This document shows positions 54,244 through 63,669 of a DNA stretch of 64,000 nt, in pieces (position 1 is the stretch's first letter; each line of letters opens with the position of its first letter). Source of the DNA: an uncultured Pelagibacteraceae bacterium. GTDB taxonomy: Bacteria > Pseudomonadota > Alphaproteobacteria > Pelagibacterales > Pelagibacteraceae. Under the pieces are notes generated by a model, which saw only the letters and a list, made by a program, of their open reading frames with translations, had not been told where the DNA came from and did no database searches. The stretch lies in the NCBI GenBank assembly GCA_902632515.1, contig CACPDA010000001.1:1-64000 (forward strand). The letters run 5' to 3'. A program made the position numbers and the translations under genes.

Positions 54244-55474
54244 TACTGGTAATTTGATATTTATATGAGACTAATTGATTTAAACCAACAGGTCCTCTTG
54301 GAGGAAGTGTATTAGTTGAAATTCCAACTTCTCCTCCAAAACCAAATTCACCACCATCGGCGAATTGAGTTGATGTGTTGTGCATTGCTATAGAACTTTT
54401 AACTCCTGATAAAAATTTTTTTGCAGTCATTTTGTTTTTTGTGATAATAGAATCTGTATGCATAGTACCAAATCTATTAATATGTTTAATAGCTTCATTT
54501 AGACTACTTACCGATTTCACAGATACAGTAGGTGATAAATATTCTTTAGACCAGTCTTTATTTGTAGCTTTAAATATTTTTCCTGTGTAAGATTTTCGAA
54601 TTTTATTATCTCCAATAATTTTACAGCCATTTTTTTCTAAATTTTCTAATATATAATTACATGATTTATTTAAAATTTTTTGGTGAATCAAAATTGTTTC
54701 AGTTGCCCCACAAATCGCAGTGTTTCTTAATTTTGCATTATAAACAATTTTTTTGGCAATCTTAAGATTTGCATCTTTATCGACAAAAGTATGACAAACT
54801 CCTTCTAAGTGACCGATTATTGGTAAATTAGATAAAGTTTTAACTTTTTTTACTAATTGTTTACCCCCCCTTGGAATAACTACATCAACATATTTACTCA
54901 TTTTTGTTAATAAAAAATCAACAACATTTCTATTTTTATTATTAATAAATTGAACAAAATTTTCATCAATATTATTTTTTTTTAATGAAGATCTAAATAA
55001 TTTCGATAAAATTTTATTTGAATTGTATGCTTCTTTTCCACCTTTTAAAATGACAGCATTTCCAGATTTAAAACATAGAGATGCTACATCAGAAGTTACA
55101 TTAGGTCTACTTTCGTAGATAACATTAATAACTCCTATCGGAATAGAAATCTTTGAAATATTTAAACCATTAGGTCTTTTCCATTTTTCCAAGATAATAT
55201 TTGTTGGATCTTTAAGTTTTATTATTGATTTAATGGAACTGATAATATTTGAAATCTTTTTTTCATCTAAAACCAGACGATTAATTAGATTTTTTTTTAG
55301 ATTTTTTTTCCGCGAATTAAAGATATCTTTTTTATTTTGATTAATGATTAATTTCTTATTTTTTTTTATTAGATCACAGTAATCTTTTAAAACTTTATTT
55401 TTTTTCCAAGAATTTAATTGAGAAGTCATAGCTTTCTTAGATTTATTTCCAATATTTATTAATTCTTTTTTCAT
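54224..55474 (-). CDS. proA: Gamma-glutamyl phosphate reductase
   Basis: 416 residues. Aldehyde-dehydrogenase-like fold with the catalytic Cys in NTAICGATET, VIPRGGKQLVKKV, and ADGGEFGFGGEVGIST at the C-terminus. Second step of proline synthesis. Shares a base with the proB end and overlaps nadD by 20 bases. Confidence 0.97.
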   Translation of the reverse strand: MKKELINIGNKSKKAMTSQLNSWKKNKVLKDYCDLIKKNKKLIINQNKKDIFNSRKKNLKKNLINRLVLDEKKISNIISSIKSIIKLKDPTNIILEKWKRPNGLNISKISIPIGVINVIYESRPNVTSDVASLCFKSGNAVILKGGKEAYNSNKILSKLFRSSLKKNNIDENFVQFINNKNRNVVDFLLTKMSKYVDVVIPRGGKQLVKKVKTLSNLPIIGHLEGVCHTFVDKDANLKIAKKIVYNAKLRNTAICGATETILIHQKILNKSCNYILENLEKNGCKIIGDNKIRKSYTGKIFKATNKDWSKEYLSPTVSVKSVSSLNEAIKHINRFGTMHTDSIITKNKMTAKKFLSGVKSSIAMHNTSTQFADGGEFGFGGEVGISTNTLPPRGPVGLNQLVSYKYQITSNGKIRK

Positions 55475-56580
55475 TAAATTTTTACCATATCATCTTTATG
55501 AACAATTTCAGATTTTGTGACATAACCAAGTATCTTTTTAATTTCATTAGAGTGACATCCTAAAATTTTGCTTATTTCACTTGAAGAAAAAGAACTTAAG
55601 CCTCTTGCAAATTCTTTTCTCTTATTATCTAAAATTTTTATATGATCTCCTTTTTTAAAATTTCCTGATACTTTTTTAATACCTGCAGCAAGTAGACTTT
55701 TTCCATTTGTAAGGGCCTTTTTAGCTCCATCGTCAATAATAAGCTCCCCTTTTGGAGAAACAGAGCTGATAATCCATTTTTTTCTAGCATCTAATTTCGG
55801 TATTGAAGAAATAAACCATGTACAATTATTTTTTTTTTCAATTTGATCAATAGGATTTAAATATAAACCATTTGCAATTATCATATTACATCCTGCTAAA
55901 TTACTTATTTTTGCTGCTTCAATTTTTGTATCCATCCCTCCACGCCCAAATTCTGTAGTGCCTTTCATATTAACATTCTTAGTGTCTTCATTTAAGTTAG
56001 AAATTCTTTTAATTAGTTTTGCATTTTTAAATTTTTTTGGATTTTTTGTAAAAAGACCATCTACATCAGATAATAAAATTAATGTATCTGCACCAGTAAT
56101 TTGAGCTACACGAGATGCGAGTCTGTCATTATCACCATATTTAATTTCCGAAGTTGCAATAGTATCATTTTCATTAACTATTGGAACATAATCAAGTTGA
56201 AATAAGTTTTCAAAAGTTCTTCTCGCATTTATTGATCTTCTTCTCTCTTCAGTATCGTCTAATGTTAAAAGAATTTGTGATATGTTAATTTTGTATTTAG
56301 AGAATGTTTGTGAAAATAAATTCATTAATTCAATTTGACCAATAGAAGCTATGGCTTGGCTTTTATCTAGTTTTAGATTTGTTTTATTATAATTCATTTT
56401 TTTACATCCAAGAGCTATTGCTCCGGAGCTAACTATCACTACTTTTTTATTATTTAATTTTAGTTTTTTAATATCATTTGCAAAGCTCGATAACCACTTA
56501 CCCCTAATTTTTCGATTTTTGTCTACTATAAGAGATGATCCAATTTTGATGACAATAATTTTTGAATTTTTAAGATGCAT
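55474..56580 (-). CDS. proB: Glutamate 5-kinase
   Basis: 368 residues. Amino acid kinase domain (VIKIGSSLIVD, VSSGAIALGCKKM, VNENDTIATSEIKYGDND, TEFGRGGMDTKIEAA) followed by a C-terminal PUA domain (KGELIIDDGAKKALTNGKSL and onward, about residues 280-360). Phosphorylates glutamate and is the usual proline feedback point. Overlaps obgE by 11 bases. Confidence 0.97.
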   Translation of the reverse strand: MHLKNSKIIVIKIGSSLIVDKNRKIRGKWLSSFANDIKKLKLNNKKVVIVSSGAIALGCKKMNYNKTNLKLDKSQAIASIGQIELMNLFSQTFSKYKINISQILLTLDDTEERRRSINARRTFENLFQLDYVPIVNENDTIATSEIKYGDNDRLASRVAQITGADTLILLSDVDGLFTKNPKKFKNAKLIKRISNLNEDTKNVNMKGTTEFGRGGMDTKIEAAKISNLAGCNMIIANGLYLNPIDQIEKKNNCTWFISSIPKLDARKKWIISSVSPKGELIIDDGAKKALTNGKSLLAAGIKKVSGNFKKGDHIKILDNKRKEFARGLSSFSSSEISKILGCHSNEIKKILGYVTKSEIVHKDDMVKI

Positions 56581-57553
56581 ATGAAATTAATTTAGATTTA
56601 ATTTTAGATACGGAATTTTTCTTTAATGTTGATAGTGTTAATACTTCAATTTTTTTATTTTTAGAAAAATCTTTTAATTTTTTTTTTACAACATTCTCAT
56701 CTACTAAATCTATTTTATTTAAAACAATCAACTCTTTTTTCTTGGTAAGTTCTGAGCTATAATTTTGTAATTCTTTTTTGACTTGATTATAAGATTCTAT
56801 TAAATTTTCATTAGTAATATCAATTAGATGTAAAAGTGACTTACATCTCTCTATGTGTTTTAAAAATTGTGTACCTAACCCTGTGCCTTCATGTGCTCCT
56901 TCAATTAAGCCAGGTATATCAGCTAGAGTGATTTCTTTATTGTCATAAGTTGCAACTCCTAAGTTTGGATTTAAAGTAGTAAATTGGTAATTTGCAATTT
57001 TTGGATTTGCATTTGTTACTGCTGCTAATAAACTAGATTTTCCAGCGTTAGGTAATCCAATTATTCCAATATCAGCAATAGTTTTTAATTGAAGCCAAAT
57101 TACAAACTCTTCACCAGCTGTTCCTTTGGTATACTTTCTTGGAGCTCTATTAGTTGAACTTTTAAATCTTGTATTTCCTAATCCCCCTTTACCTCCATTA
57201 GCTGCTACAAACTCCTCACCAATTTTAGTAAAATCATATATCAATGTTTTATCGTCTTCTTCAAATACTTGTGTTCCCAAAGGAACCTTGAGAATTAAAT
57301 CTTCACCACCTTTTCCCGTGCGATTTTGACCTGAGCCATTTTCCCCTCGTTGTGCTTTATGATGTTGTTGATATCTAAAGTCTATTAAAGTATTTAAGTT
57401 TTGTTCAGCTCTTAAAATAATTGAACCACCTTTTCCACCATCTCCACCATCAGGTCCTCCAAACTCAATAAATTTTTCTCTTCTAAAGCTTGGGGAACCA
57501 TCCCCACCGTTTCCAGCTTTAATATAAATTTTTACTTGATCTAAGAATTTCAT
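56570..57553 (-). CDS. obgE: GTPase Obg/CgtA
   Basis: 327 residues. Glycine-rich Obg domain first (KAGNGGDGSPSFRREKF, GGPDGGDGGKGG, RGENGSGQNRTGKGGEDL), then the G domain with IGLPNAGKSSLLAAV, DIPGLIEGAHEG and NKIDLV. The C-terminal OCT domain is absent. It assists 50S ribosome assembly; its place next to rpmA-rplU is widely conserved. Twenty-seven bases after rpmA. Confidence 0.97.
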   Translation of the reverse strand: MKFLDQVKIYIKAGNGGDGSPSFRREKFIEFGGPDGGDGGKGGSIILRAEQNLNTLIDFRYQQHHKAQRGENGSGQNRTGKGGEDLILKVPLGTQVFEEDDKTLIYDFTKIGEEFVAANGGKGGLGNTRFKSSTNRAPRKYTKGTAGEEFVIWLQLKTIADIGIIGLPNAGKSSLLAAVTNANPKIANYQFTTLNPNLGVATYDNKEITLADIPGLIEGAHEGTGLGTQFLKHIERCKSLLHLIDITNENLIESYNQVKKELQNYSSELTKKKELIVLNKIDLVDENVVKKKLKDFSKNKKIEVLTLSTLKKNSVSKIKSKLISYAS

Positions 57554-57580
57554 AATACAACGTTATTTTCAGTTGTACTA

Positions 57581-57835
57581 TTAATTGGGTTTTACTGAAA
57601 CAAAAGTTCTATCTGATTTAGTTTTTTTAAAAACTACTTTGCCTTTTATAACTGAAAATATGGAATGATCTTTGCCCATTCCAACGTTTTCACCAGGAAA
57701 TATCTTTGTTCCTCTTTGTCTAACAATTATATTTCCAGGTATTACACTTTCACCACCATACTTTTTAACCCCAAGTCTTCTTCCGGCACTGTCTCGTCCG
57801 TTTCTTGATGATCCACCTGCTTTTTTTGTTGCCAT
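57581..57835 (-). CDS. rpmA: 50S ribosomal protein L27
   Basis: 84 residues. N-terminal [20 protein letters not shown] reaches the peptidyl transferase centre; [21 protein letters not shown] [13 protein letters not shown] is conserved. Normal length, no N-terminal cleavable extension. Thirteen bases after rplU. Confidence 0.97.
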   Translation of the reverse strand: MATKKAGGSSRNGRDSAGRRLGVKKYGGESVIPGNIIVRQRGTKIFPGENVGMGKDHSIFSVIKGKVVFKKTKSDRTFVSVKPN

Positions 57836-57848
57836 AACTTTTGCCTAG

Positions 57849-58247
57849 TTACTTACTAATATTTTTTTCCACAACTTCTTTTTTTGAAGTTTTAGAAATT
57901 TTTTCAGCTTCTGATAAAACTTTACCATCTTTTGAAAAAATTTTGTTTATTTTAATCATCGAATACTGTTGTCTATGTCCATTTTTACGTCTTGAATTTT
58001 GTCTTCTTCTTTTTTTAAAAATTAAAATAGTTCTATTTTTACTATTCTTAATTATATTTGCCTCAACTTTAGCACCCTCTACCGTTGGAGCTCCAATCTC
58101 AATCACTTTTTCATCACCATAAGCAAGAATTTCTTTAAATTCAATTTTAGTATCAGGTTTAGAATTTGGCAATTTTTCAATTTTCAAGATCTCACCCGAT
58201 CTAACTTTATATTGTTTTCCACCTGTTTGTATTACTGCGTAAGACAT
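57849..58247 (-). CDS. rplU: 50S ribosomal protein L21
   Basis: 132 residues. YAVIQTGGKQYKVRSGEILKIEKL at the N-terminus and IIKNSKNRTILIFKKRRRQNSRRKNGHRQ-type basic block (split in positions 68-96) define L21. The last 30 residues, Lys/Ser/Glu-rich, extend past the usual 103-residue form. First gene of the rplU-rpmA-obgE-proB-proA-nadD-rsfS-ctpA-rppH run. Confidence 0.96.
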   Translation of the reverse strand: MSYAVIQTGGKQYKVRSGEILKIEKLPNSKPDTKIEFKEILAYGDEKVIEIGAPTVEGAKVEANIIKNSKNRTILIFKKRRRQNSRRKNGHRQQYSMIKINKIFSKDGKVLSEAEKISKTSKKEVVEKNISK

Positions 58248-58274
58248 AAAGAATATGTAATTTTTAATTACCGC

Positions 58275-58302
58275 AATATAATCTCAGCTTAACCATAGTC
58301 AA
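58275..58302 (-). promoter_or_regulatory. Putative rplU operon promoter
   Basis: On the minus strand TTGACT (58302-58297) is followed after 16 bases by TATATT (58280-58275), giving a start near 58268, about 20 bases before the rplU ATG. A six-base inverted repeat GTAATT/AATTAC (58257-58271) overlaps the start. Confidence 0.6.
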
Positions 58303-58312
58303 GCTATATAAG

Positions 58313-59032
58313 CTAGAAATTATCCTTTAAATCCCTTAGTTTTGAAAAAGTTTTCAGATCATTTGCTTTAAGAAATATATTACATTCAAGTTCATCCTCT
58401 AAAATAGTCGGAATAGTGGGTAAATTTTTCTTAAGATTATTTTTGATTTTTGCAATTTTTTCTTTGAGTTTTAAATTTTCAGGATCATTAGTTATGCAAA
58501 AATTTGAATTTTGTAATGTGTACTCGTGGCCACAATAGATTTTTGTATCTTTAGGAAGTTGCTTGATTTTTTTAAGTGAGTTGAACATTTGTTTATATGT
58601 TCCTTCAAATAATCTTCCACATCCAAGAGAAAATAAAGTATCACCAGTAAAGATTTTTTTTTCTTTAAAAAAATGAAAAGCAATATGTCCTGTTGTATGA
58701 CCAGGAATGTGATAAATTTTTGCCTCAAAGTTATCCTTTTTCCATATTTGATTATCCTCTAATAAAATATCAATTTCTGGGATACGATTCCTATCTCCTT
58801 TAAAGCCTATAACACAAGAATTATATCTCTTCTTCAATTCACTATTTCCACCAACGTGATCGTAATGATGATGAGTATTAAGAATATATTTGAGGTCTAT
58901 TTTTTTATCATTTAAAAAGTTAATAATAGGTTTTGACTCACTAGGATCAACAACACAAGCTATCTGAGTTTTTTCATCAATAATCAAATAACTGAAATTA
59001 TCTTGCAGACATTTTATAATTTCAATTTTCAT
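58313..59032 (-). CDS. gloB: Hydroxyacylglutathione hydrolase (glyoxalase II)
   Basis: 239 residues. Metallo-beta-lactamase fold with the zinc motif THHHYDHVGGN, PGHTTGHIAFHF, FTGDTLFSLGCGRLFEG and CGHEYTLQN. Hydrolyses S-lactoylglutathione to D-lactate and glutathione in methylglyoxal detoxification. It starts immediately after the metW stop, so it is probably in the SAM-controlled metX-metW unit, as found in many alphaproteobacteria. Confidence 0.94.
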   Translation of the reverse strand: MKIEIIKCLQDNFSYLIIDEKTQIACVVDPSESKPIINFLNDKKIDLKYILNTHHHYDHVGGNSELKKRYNSCVIGFKGDRNRIPEIDILLEDNQIWKKDNFEAKIYHIPGHTTGHIAFHFFKEKKIFTGDTLFSLGCGRLFEGTYKQMFNSLKKIKQLPKDTKIYCGHEYTLQNSNFCITNDPENLKLKEKIAKIKNNLKKNLPTIPTILEDELECNIFLKANDLKTFSKLRDLKDNF

Positions 59033-59629
59033 TTATTTCTCAATTAAAAATATTCCAAGTTCGCCAAATAGATTTTTAAAGAATAAATTTGAATTATTTA
59101 TATTAGATATATTCTTATTTTTTAAAGCTAAAGATTTAAAAATTTTAAAACCAATTATTTCAGAAAATTTAACAAAATCTTTAATTGTACACATATGAAT
59201 ATTAGGAGTATTATACCAATTGTGTGGTAAGGAGTCTGTTATTGGCATTGTACCTTTAGTTAATAAATCTAGTCTAACTTTCCAATGTCCAAAGTTAGGA
59301 ATAGTTACAATGGCTTTTTTACCAACTCTTAAAAGTTCTTTAATAACTAATTCTGGATTTATAAAAGCTTGTAAAGTTTGGCCAAGAACAACATAATCAA
59401 ATGAATTATTTGGAAATTGTTTCAAATCAAATTCTGCATTTCCTTCGATTACAGTTAATCCCTTAGCAATACAAGTTTGAACTTTTTCCTTAGAAATTTC
59501 GATACCCCTAATATTTGTACTTTTATTAGCTTTTAAAAATTCCATTAAGGTTCCATCATCACATCCCACATCTAATATACTTGAATTATTTTCAATAATA
59601 TCAGCAATAATTTTATATTCGGTTTTCAT
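59033..59629 (-). CDS. metW: Methionine biosynthesis protein MetW
   Basis: 198 residues. Class I SAM-dependent methyltransferase fold: SILDVGCDDGTLMEFLK, VIEGNAEFDLKQFPNNSFDYVVLGQTLQ, and IPNFGHWKVRLDLLTKGTMP, which is specific to MetW. Works with MetX in homoserine acylation in many proteobacteria. One-base overlap with metX. Confidence 0.94.
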   Translation of the reverse strand: MKTEYKIIADIIENNSSILDVGCDDGTLMEFLKANKSTNIRGIEISKEKVQTCIAKGLTVIEGNAEFDLKQFPNNSFDYVVLGQTLQAFINPELVIKELLRVGKKAIVTIPNFGHWKVRLDLLTKGTMPITDSLPHNWYNTPNIHMCTIKDFVKFSEIIGFKIFKSLALKNKNISNINNSNLFFKNLFGELGIFLIEK

Positions 59630-60750
59630 TATAATTTTTCTACAAAAGATTTATCTAAAAAATTTTTAACAGCTTTTAAAAAGTCTGGGACATCAAGTAA
59701 AAAAGAGTCATGACCTTTATCAGATTCTATTTCTACAAAACCTACATTTGCGTTAATTGAATTAAGAGCAATAACTATTTCTTTATTTTCTTGGGTTGGA
59801 TAAAGCCAGTCAGAAGTAAAAGATATTACAAAAAATTTAGTTTTTGTATTTTTAAAGGCATTAGATAAATTACCATCAAATTGTTTTACTAAATCAAAAT
59901 AATCCATTGCTCTGGTTATATAAAGATAACTATTTGCGTCAAATCTATCTACAAAGACTGAACCTTGATATCTCAAGTAACTTTCTATTTGAAAATCAGC
60001 ATCAAAACCAAATTTAAGATCATCTCTTTTCTGCAACTTTCTTCCAAATTTTTCTTGAAGCCCTTTTTTTGATAAATAAGTGATATGTGCAGCCATTCGC
60101 GCAACTGCTAATCCTTTGTCAGGTACAGTGTTTTTTGAGTTGTAATTCCCATCTAACCAATTGTGGTCAGCTGTAATTGCTTGCCTACCCAATTCATTAA
60201 AAGCAATATTCTGAGCAGAATGATTAGATGTACAGGCAATTGGTATTGCAGTTTTAGCTTTGTCAGGAAAATTACTTACAAATTGTAAAACCTGCATACC
60301 ACCCATTGATCCTCCAACAACTGAAAAAAGTTTATCAATACCAAAAAAGTCTAACAAATTTACTTGGGCATTTACTATGTCATTAATTGTAATGACAGGA
60401 AAGTCTGTTCCATAAATTTTTTTTGTTTTAGGATTTTCATGGCTAGGTCCAAAAGATCCCATACATCCACCAAGTACATTTGCACAAATAACAAAATATT
60501 TGTTTGTATCAATAGACTTATTTGGACCAACAGCATATGTCCACCATCCATCCTTTTTGGTTATTGGATTTATACCAGTAACAAATTGATCGCCCGTTAA
60601 AGCATGGCAAACCAAAATTGCATTATCTTTATTTTCATTAAGACTTCCAAAGGTTTCATAGGCCAATGGAAAATTACTTATAGTTTGACCACAATCTAAT
60701 TTAAGTGGTTTATCAATTATCAATGTTTTAATATTTTCTTTAATATTCAT
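59629..60750 (-). CDS. metX: Homoserine O-acyltransferase
   Basis: 373 residues. Alpha/beta-hydrolase-type acyltransferase with the nucleophile in VVGGSMGGMQ (S148), the acid in SFTSDWLYP and the His in SDKGHDSFLLD. It acylates homoserine (acetyl- or succinyl-, not decidable by eye) as the entry to methionine synthesis. Its leader holds a SAM-II/SAM-V type riboswitch that starts at the predicted transcription start, so SAM should repress metX, metW and probably gloB. No good ribosome site is visible before the ATG. Confidence 0.95.
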   Translation of the reverse strand: MNIKENIKTLIIDKPLKLDCGQTISNFPLAYETFGSLNENKDNAILVCHALTGDQFVTGINPITKKDGWWTYAVGPNKSIDTNKYFVICANVLGGCMGSFGPSHENPKTKKIYGTDFPVITINDIVNAQVNLLDFFGIDKLFSVVGGSMGGMQVLQFVSNFPDKAKTAIPIACTSNHSAQNIAFNELGRQAITADHNWLDGNYNSKNTVPDKGLAVARMAAHITYLSKKGLQEKFGRKLQKRDDLKFGFDADFQIESYLRYQGSVFVDRFDANSYLYITRAMDYFDLVKQFDGNLSNAFKNTKTKFFVISFTSDWLYPTQENKEIVIALNSINANVGFVEIESDKGHDSFLLDVPDFLKAVKNFLDKSFVEKL

Positions 60751-60783
60751 AAAAGTGCTAATTAGTGAATTATGCGAGAAAAA

Positions 60784-60832
60784 CTTTTTTAGCGGTTTTT
60801 TTAAAGCGCTCGCAATTCAGGTAAATCAGCGC
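60784..60832 (-). ncRNA. SAM-II/SAM-V type riboswitch
   Basis: On the minus strand the element begins GCGCTGATTTA, continues through the TTGC-AGCGC half of stem P1 (GCGCT 60832-60828 pairs with AGCGC 60810-60806), then an A-rich stretch and the conserved 3' block GCTAAAAAAG. This order (P1 5' arm, GAUUUA, UUGCnAGCGC, then GCUAAAAA) is the SAM-II core, shared by SAM-V. The loop UUUA can pair with UAAA after P1 to form the pseudoknot. It lies 34-82 bases before the metX ATG. Whether it is II or V I cannot decide by eye. Confidence 0.87.
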
Positions 60833-60838
60833 ATAAAT

Positions 60839-60867
60839 TTTGTACAAGAAGTTATTTAGTATGTCAA
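60839..60867 (-). promoter_or_regulatory. Promoter of the metX riboswitch transcript
   Basis: On the minus strand a perfect TTGACA (60867-60862), a 17-base spacer and TACAAA (60844-60839). The expected start, about seven bases on, is near 60832, exactly the first base of the riboswitch stem. Confidence 0.7.
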
Positions 60868-60950
60868 ATTTAAAAATATTTACATTTATAACTGTATAAA
60901 AAATTCTAATTTTAATTATAAAGGGCTTAAATATTAAAAAGATAAGTATC

Positions 60951-62027
60951 ATGAGATTTAAAAAACTAAATATTGAAGCCTATAAACCAGGAAAATCTAA
61001 TATAAAGAAATTTAGAAAAATTATTAAACTTTCTGCAAACGAATCTGCTCTAGGTATGAGCTCAAGAGTCAAGAAAGTTATGTCTAATAAAAAGTTGAAT
61101 TTTTTTAGATACCCAGATGGAAAATCAAAAGAACTAAGAAAGCAAATTGCAAAAAAATTTAAATGTAATCAAGACAGAATTATTTGTGGAGCGGGTTCAG
61201 ATGAGGTTATTCAAATGTTATGTCAATTATTTTTAAAACCTAAAGATGATGTGATTGTGCCCCAATTTAGTTTTTTGATGTACAGAATTTATGCCAAAAT
61301 AGTTGGTGCAAATGTTATTTTTGCTAAAGAAATAAAATTTAAAGTATCTGTTACAGAAATAATTAAAAAGGTTACTAAAAAAACTAAGATTGTTTTTTTA
61401 GCAAATCCAAACAATCCAACAGGGACTTATCTTACCAAACTAGAGTTAATAAAATTAAGAAAAAAATTAAGAAAAAATATTTTATTGGTTGTAGATGATG
61501 CTTATACAGAATACATGAAAAACTCTGATTACAAATCTGGTTTAGATTTATTTAAAAATAAAAATAACGTTTTTATACTGAGAACATTTTCAAAAATTTA
61601 TGGCTTGTCATCACTACGAATTGGATGGGGACATGGCTCAAAGAAAATTATTGATGCTCTCAATATTATCAAACCTCCATTTAATGTTAATGAGGTTGCA
61701 CAAAAAGCAGCACTAGAGTCTTTAAAAGATAGTAAATTTATTACTAGATCTATAAAGCACAATATTTTCTATGCAACAAAATTGAAAAATTTTTTAAGTA
61801 AGTATGATATTAGTTCGAATGAAGTTTCTGCTAATTTTTTATTATTAAACTTTGCGAGATGTAAATTAAGAGCTAGGTATTTTTATGAAAAATTAAAATT
61901 AAAAGGTATTATTTTAAGATCAACTGAATATGGTTATAAAATAAAAAATATGTTGCGTTTAACCATCGGATCTAAAAAAGAAAATTTAAAGTTTATGAAG
62001 GAAGTGGAAAGTATTTTTAGTAAATGA
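60951..62027 (+). CDS. hisC: Histidinol-phosphate/aromatic aminotransferase
   Basis: 358 residues. Fold-type I aminotransferase with NPNNPTGTY, VVDDAYTEY and the PLP Lys in RTFSKIYGLSSLRIGWG. The hisC2 type next to tyrA in alphaproteobacteria can serve both histidinol phosphate and tyrosine/phenylalanine synthesis; which applies is not decidable. Coupled to tyrA by a four-base overlap (ATGA). Confidence 0.93.
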   Translation: MRFKKLNIEAYKPGKSNIKKFRKIIKLSANESALGMSSRVKKVMSNKKLNFFRYPDGKSKELRKQIAKKFKCNQDRIICGAGSDEVIQMLCQLFLKPKDDVIVPQFSFLMYRIYAKIVGANVIFAKEIKFKVSVTEIIKKVTKKTKIVFLANPNNPTGTYLTKLELIKLRKKLRKNILLVVDDAYTEYMKNSDYKSGLDLFKNKNNVFILRTFSKIYGLSSLRIGWGHGSKKIIDALNIIKPPFNVNEVAQKAALESLKDSKFITRSIKHNIFYATKLKNFLSKYDISSNEVSANFLLLNFARCKLRARYFYEKLKLKGIILRSTEYGYKIKNMLRLTIGSKKENLKFMKEVESIFSK

Positions 62028-62920
62028 AAAAAGTTTTAATTATTGGATGTGGGTTATTAGGATCATCTTTAGCAAGAAGAATTTTTAAAAAAAAAATAGC
62101 AAAAAAAATATTTATTTATGAAAAATCAAAATCAAATATTTTAAAGATTAGAAGACTTAAGTTACCTGGAACAATAGTAAAATCATTAGAAGATGGTGTG
62201 GTTAATTCAGATCTAGTTATTTTTTGTACACCTATGAGTGAATATAAAAAACTCATTATTAAAATTAATAGATTTATTTCATCAAAGACAATTATTACAG
62301 ATATTGGTTCTTCAAAAATTGAATCATCAAAAGTTATTAAAAAATTTTTGAAAAGAGGTATTAATTGGATACCAAGCCATCCTATAACAGGGTCAGAAGT
62401 AAGTGGACCAGAACATGGTAAAGAAAATATGTTTAAAGATAAGTGGTGCATATTAATTAAAGATAAAAAAACTAACTCAAGAAATTTAAAATTTCTGAAC
62501 TCTTTTTGGAAAAAGGTTGGTTCAAAAACAGTCATGATGAATGTAGAGAAACATGATAAAATTTTCTCAATAACAAGTCATTTACCTCACTTGGTTGCTT
62601 ACAATTTAGTTAAATCTGCTCAAGATTTTGAAAAAAAACAAAAGTATGATTTAATTAAATTCAGCGCGGGTGGTTTAAGAGACTTTTCACGTATAGCAGC
62701 CTCAAATGAAATAATGTGGCGAGATATTTTTTTTGATAATAAATTTAATGTTTCGAGAGCTATTGATATGTTTGTTAAAAATTTGAATTCATTCAAAAAA
62801 GACATTAACTCAAAAAATAGCAAGTCAATAATAAAAAAATTGATACAGACAAAAAAAGTGAGATCCAAAATCTTGAAATTAAAACAAGATATAAACAAAC
62901 CTGATTTTGGAAGAAATTAA
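62024..62920 (+). CDS. tyrA: Prephenate/arogenate dehydrogenase
   Basis: 298 residues. NAD-binding VLIIGCGLLGSSLARRIF, then SHPITGSEVSGPEHG with the catalytic His, and SHLPHLVAYNL, FSAGGLRDFSRIAAS and WRDIFFDN of the helical domain. Makes 4-hydroxyphenylpyruvate or tyrosine. No ACT domain is present. Overlaps hisC by four bases and the convergent NlpC/P60 gene by four. Confidence 0.94.
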   Translation: MKKVLIIGCGLLGSSLARRIFKKKIAKKIFIYEKSKSNILKIRRLKLPGTIVKSLEDGVVNSDLVIFCTPMSEYKKLIIKINRFISSKTIITDIGSSKIESSKVIKKFLKRGINWIPSHPITGSEVSGPEHGKENMFKDKWCILIKDKKTNSRNLKFLNSFWKKVGSKTVMMNVEKHDKIFSITSHLPHLVAYNLVKSAQDFEKKQKYDLIKFSAGGLRDFSRIAASNEIMWRDIFFDNKFNVSRAIDMFVKNLNSFKKDINSKNSKSIIKKLIQTKKVRSKILKLKQDINKPDFGRN

Positions 62921-63669
62921 TATTTTTTTATATTACTTACCTTTTTAATTTTTAAATTAGCTGTTTTTTTTATTAATTCTATTGTTTGATTTATAGGCAT
63001 TATTAATACTTTTTTTCTTGGTCCATAAGCGTGAATAAATTTAGATTTGTTTAAGCATATACCAACATGACCCTTCCAAAAAATTATATCACCTTTATCA
63101 AATTTTTTACTTTCTTTCTTTTTGCAATATTTAATTTGATCTTTTGAGTCTCGTGGAAAAAAGATTCTGTTATAGTAAAAATAAATTTGAATTAAAGCAG
63201 AACAGTCAATTCCATCTAAAGTTTTGCCACCCCACAAGTATTTACTATTTAAGAATAATTTGATTATTTTTAAATAATTTTTTTCAAAATGATTAATAAT
63301 CTTGGTATCCTTTTTTTTAATCCACTTGTTTTTTTCAAATTCTAAATATTTTCTATTTTCACTCAACGCTGATACACCTGAAGCAAAATAAAGAAAATTA
63401 TTTGAGGGAGAAAATTTATTTTTTTTTTTAACATAAATCTTTGATTTTGATTTAAAAATCTTTAATTGAGGTTTAAAATTTTTTTTGAATTTCTGTTCCT
63501 TAATATAACCTATATAATTATCAAAATAAGTTTTGATTCTAAGCCAACCTTTTTTTTTATTTAATATTTTAAATTTTTCTCCATACAAAATCTGGGTACT
63601 TACTTTTGATCTGATATTAGGCTTAGTATAAATGTTACTTACAGGAATATTTAAAAAATTACTTTCCAT
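62917..63669 (-). CDS. NlpC/P60 peptidase with SH3 domain
   Basis: 250 residues, no signal peptide. SH3-like domains occupy about residues 1-120 (NIPVSNIYTKPNIRS, GWLRIKTYFDNYIGYI), followed by an NlpC/P60 catalytic domain with C156 in GIDCSALI, H201 in KGHVGICL and H213 in FIHAYG. It resembles the dipeptidyl endopeptidase type (YkfC-like) that cleaves L-Ala-D-Glu from the next residue of stem peptides. The cytosolic location and the ampG neighbour suggest muropeptide recycling. Only the ampG stop separates the two genes on the same strand. Confidence 0.87.
   Translation of the reverse strand: MESNFLNIPVSNIYTKPNIRSKVSTQILYGEKFKILNKKKGWLRIKTYFDNYIGYIKEQKFKKNFKPQLKIFKSKSKIYVKKKNKFSPSNNFLYFASGVSALSENRKYLEFEKNKWIKKKDTKIINHFEKNYLKIIKLFLNSKYLWGGKTLDGIDCSALIQIYFYYNRIFFPRDSKDQIKYCKKKESKKFDKGDIIFWKGHVGICLNKSKFIHAYGPRKKVLIMPINQTIELIKKTANLKIKKVSNIKKY

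Noticed and set aside
58257..58271. GTAATT-TTT-AATTAC inverted repeat before rplU as a ribosomal-protein autoregulatory hairpin
   Set aside because: Six A/T-rich pairs overlapping the predicted transcription start; too weak and too poorly placed to support an L21 leader.
62116..62535. 139-codon antisense frame inside tyrA
   Set aside because: Opposite a complete, recognisable dehydrogenase; hydrophobic composition is what A-rich sense DNA gives on the other strand.
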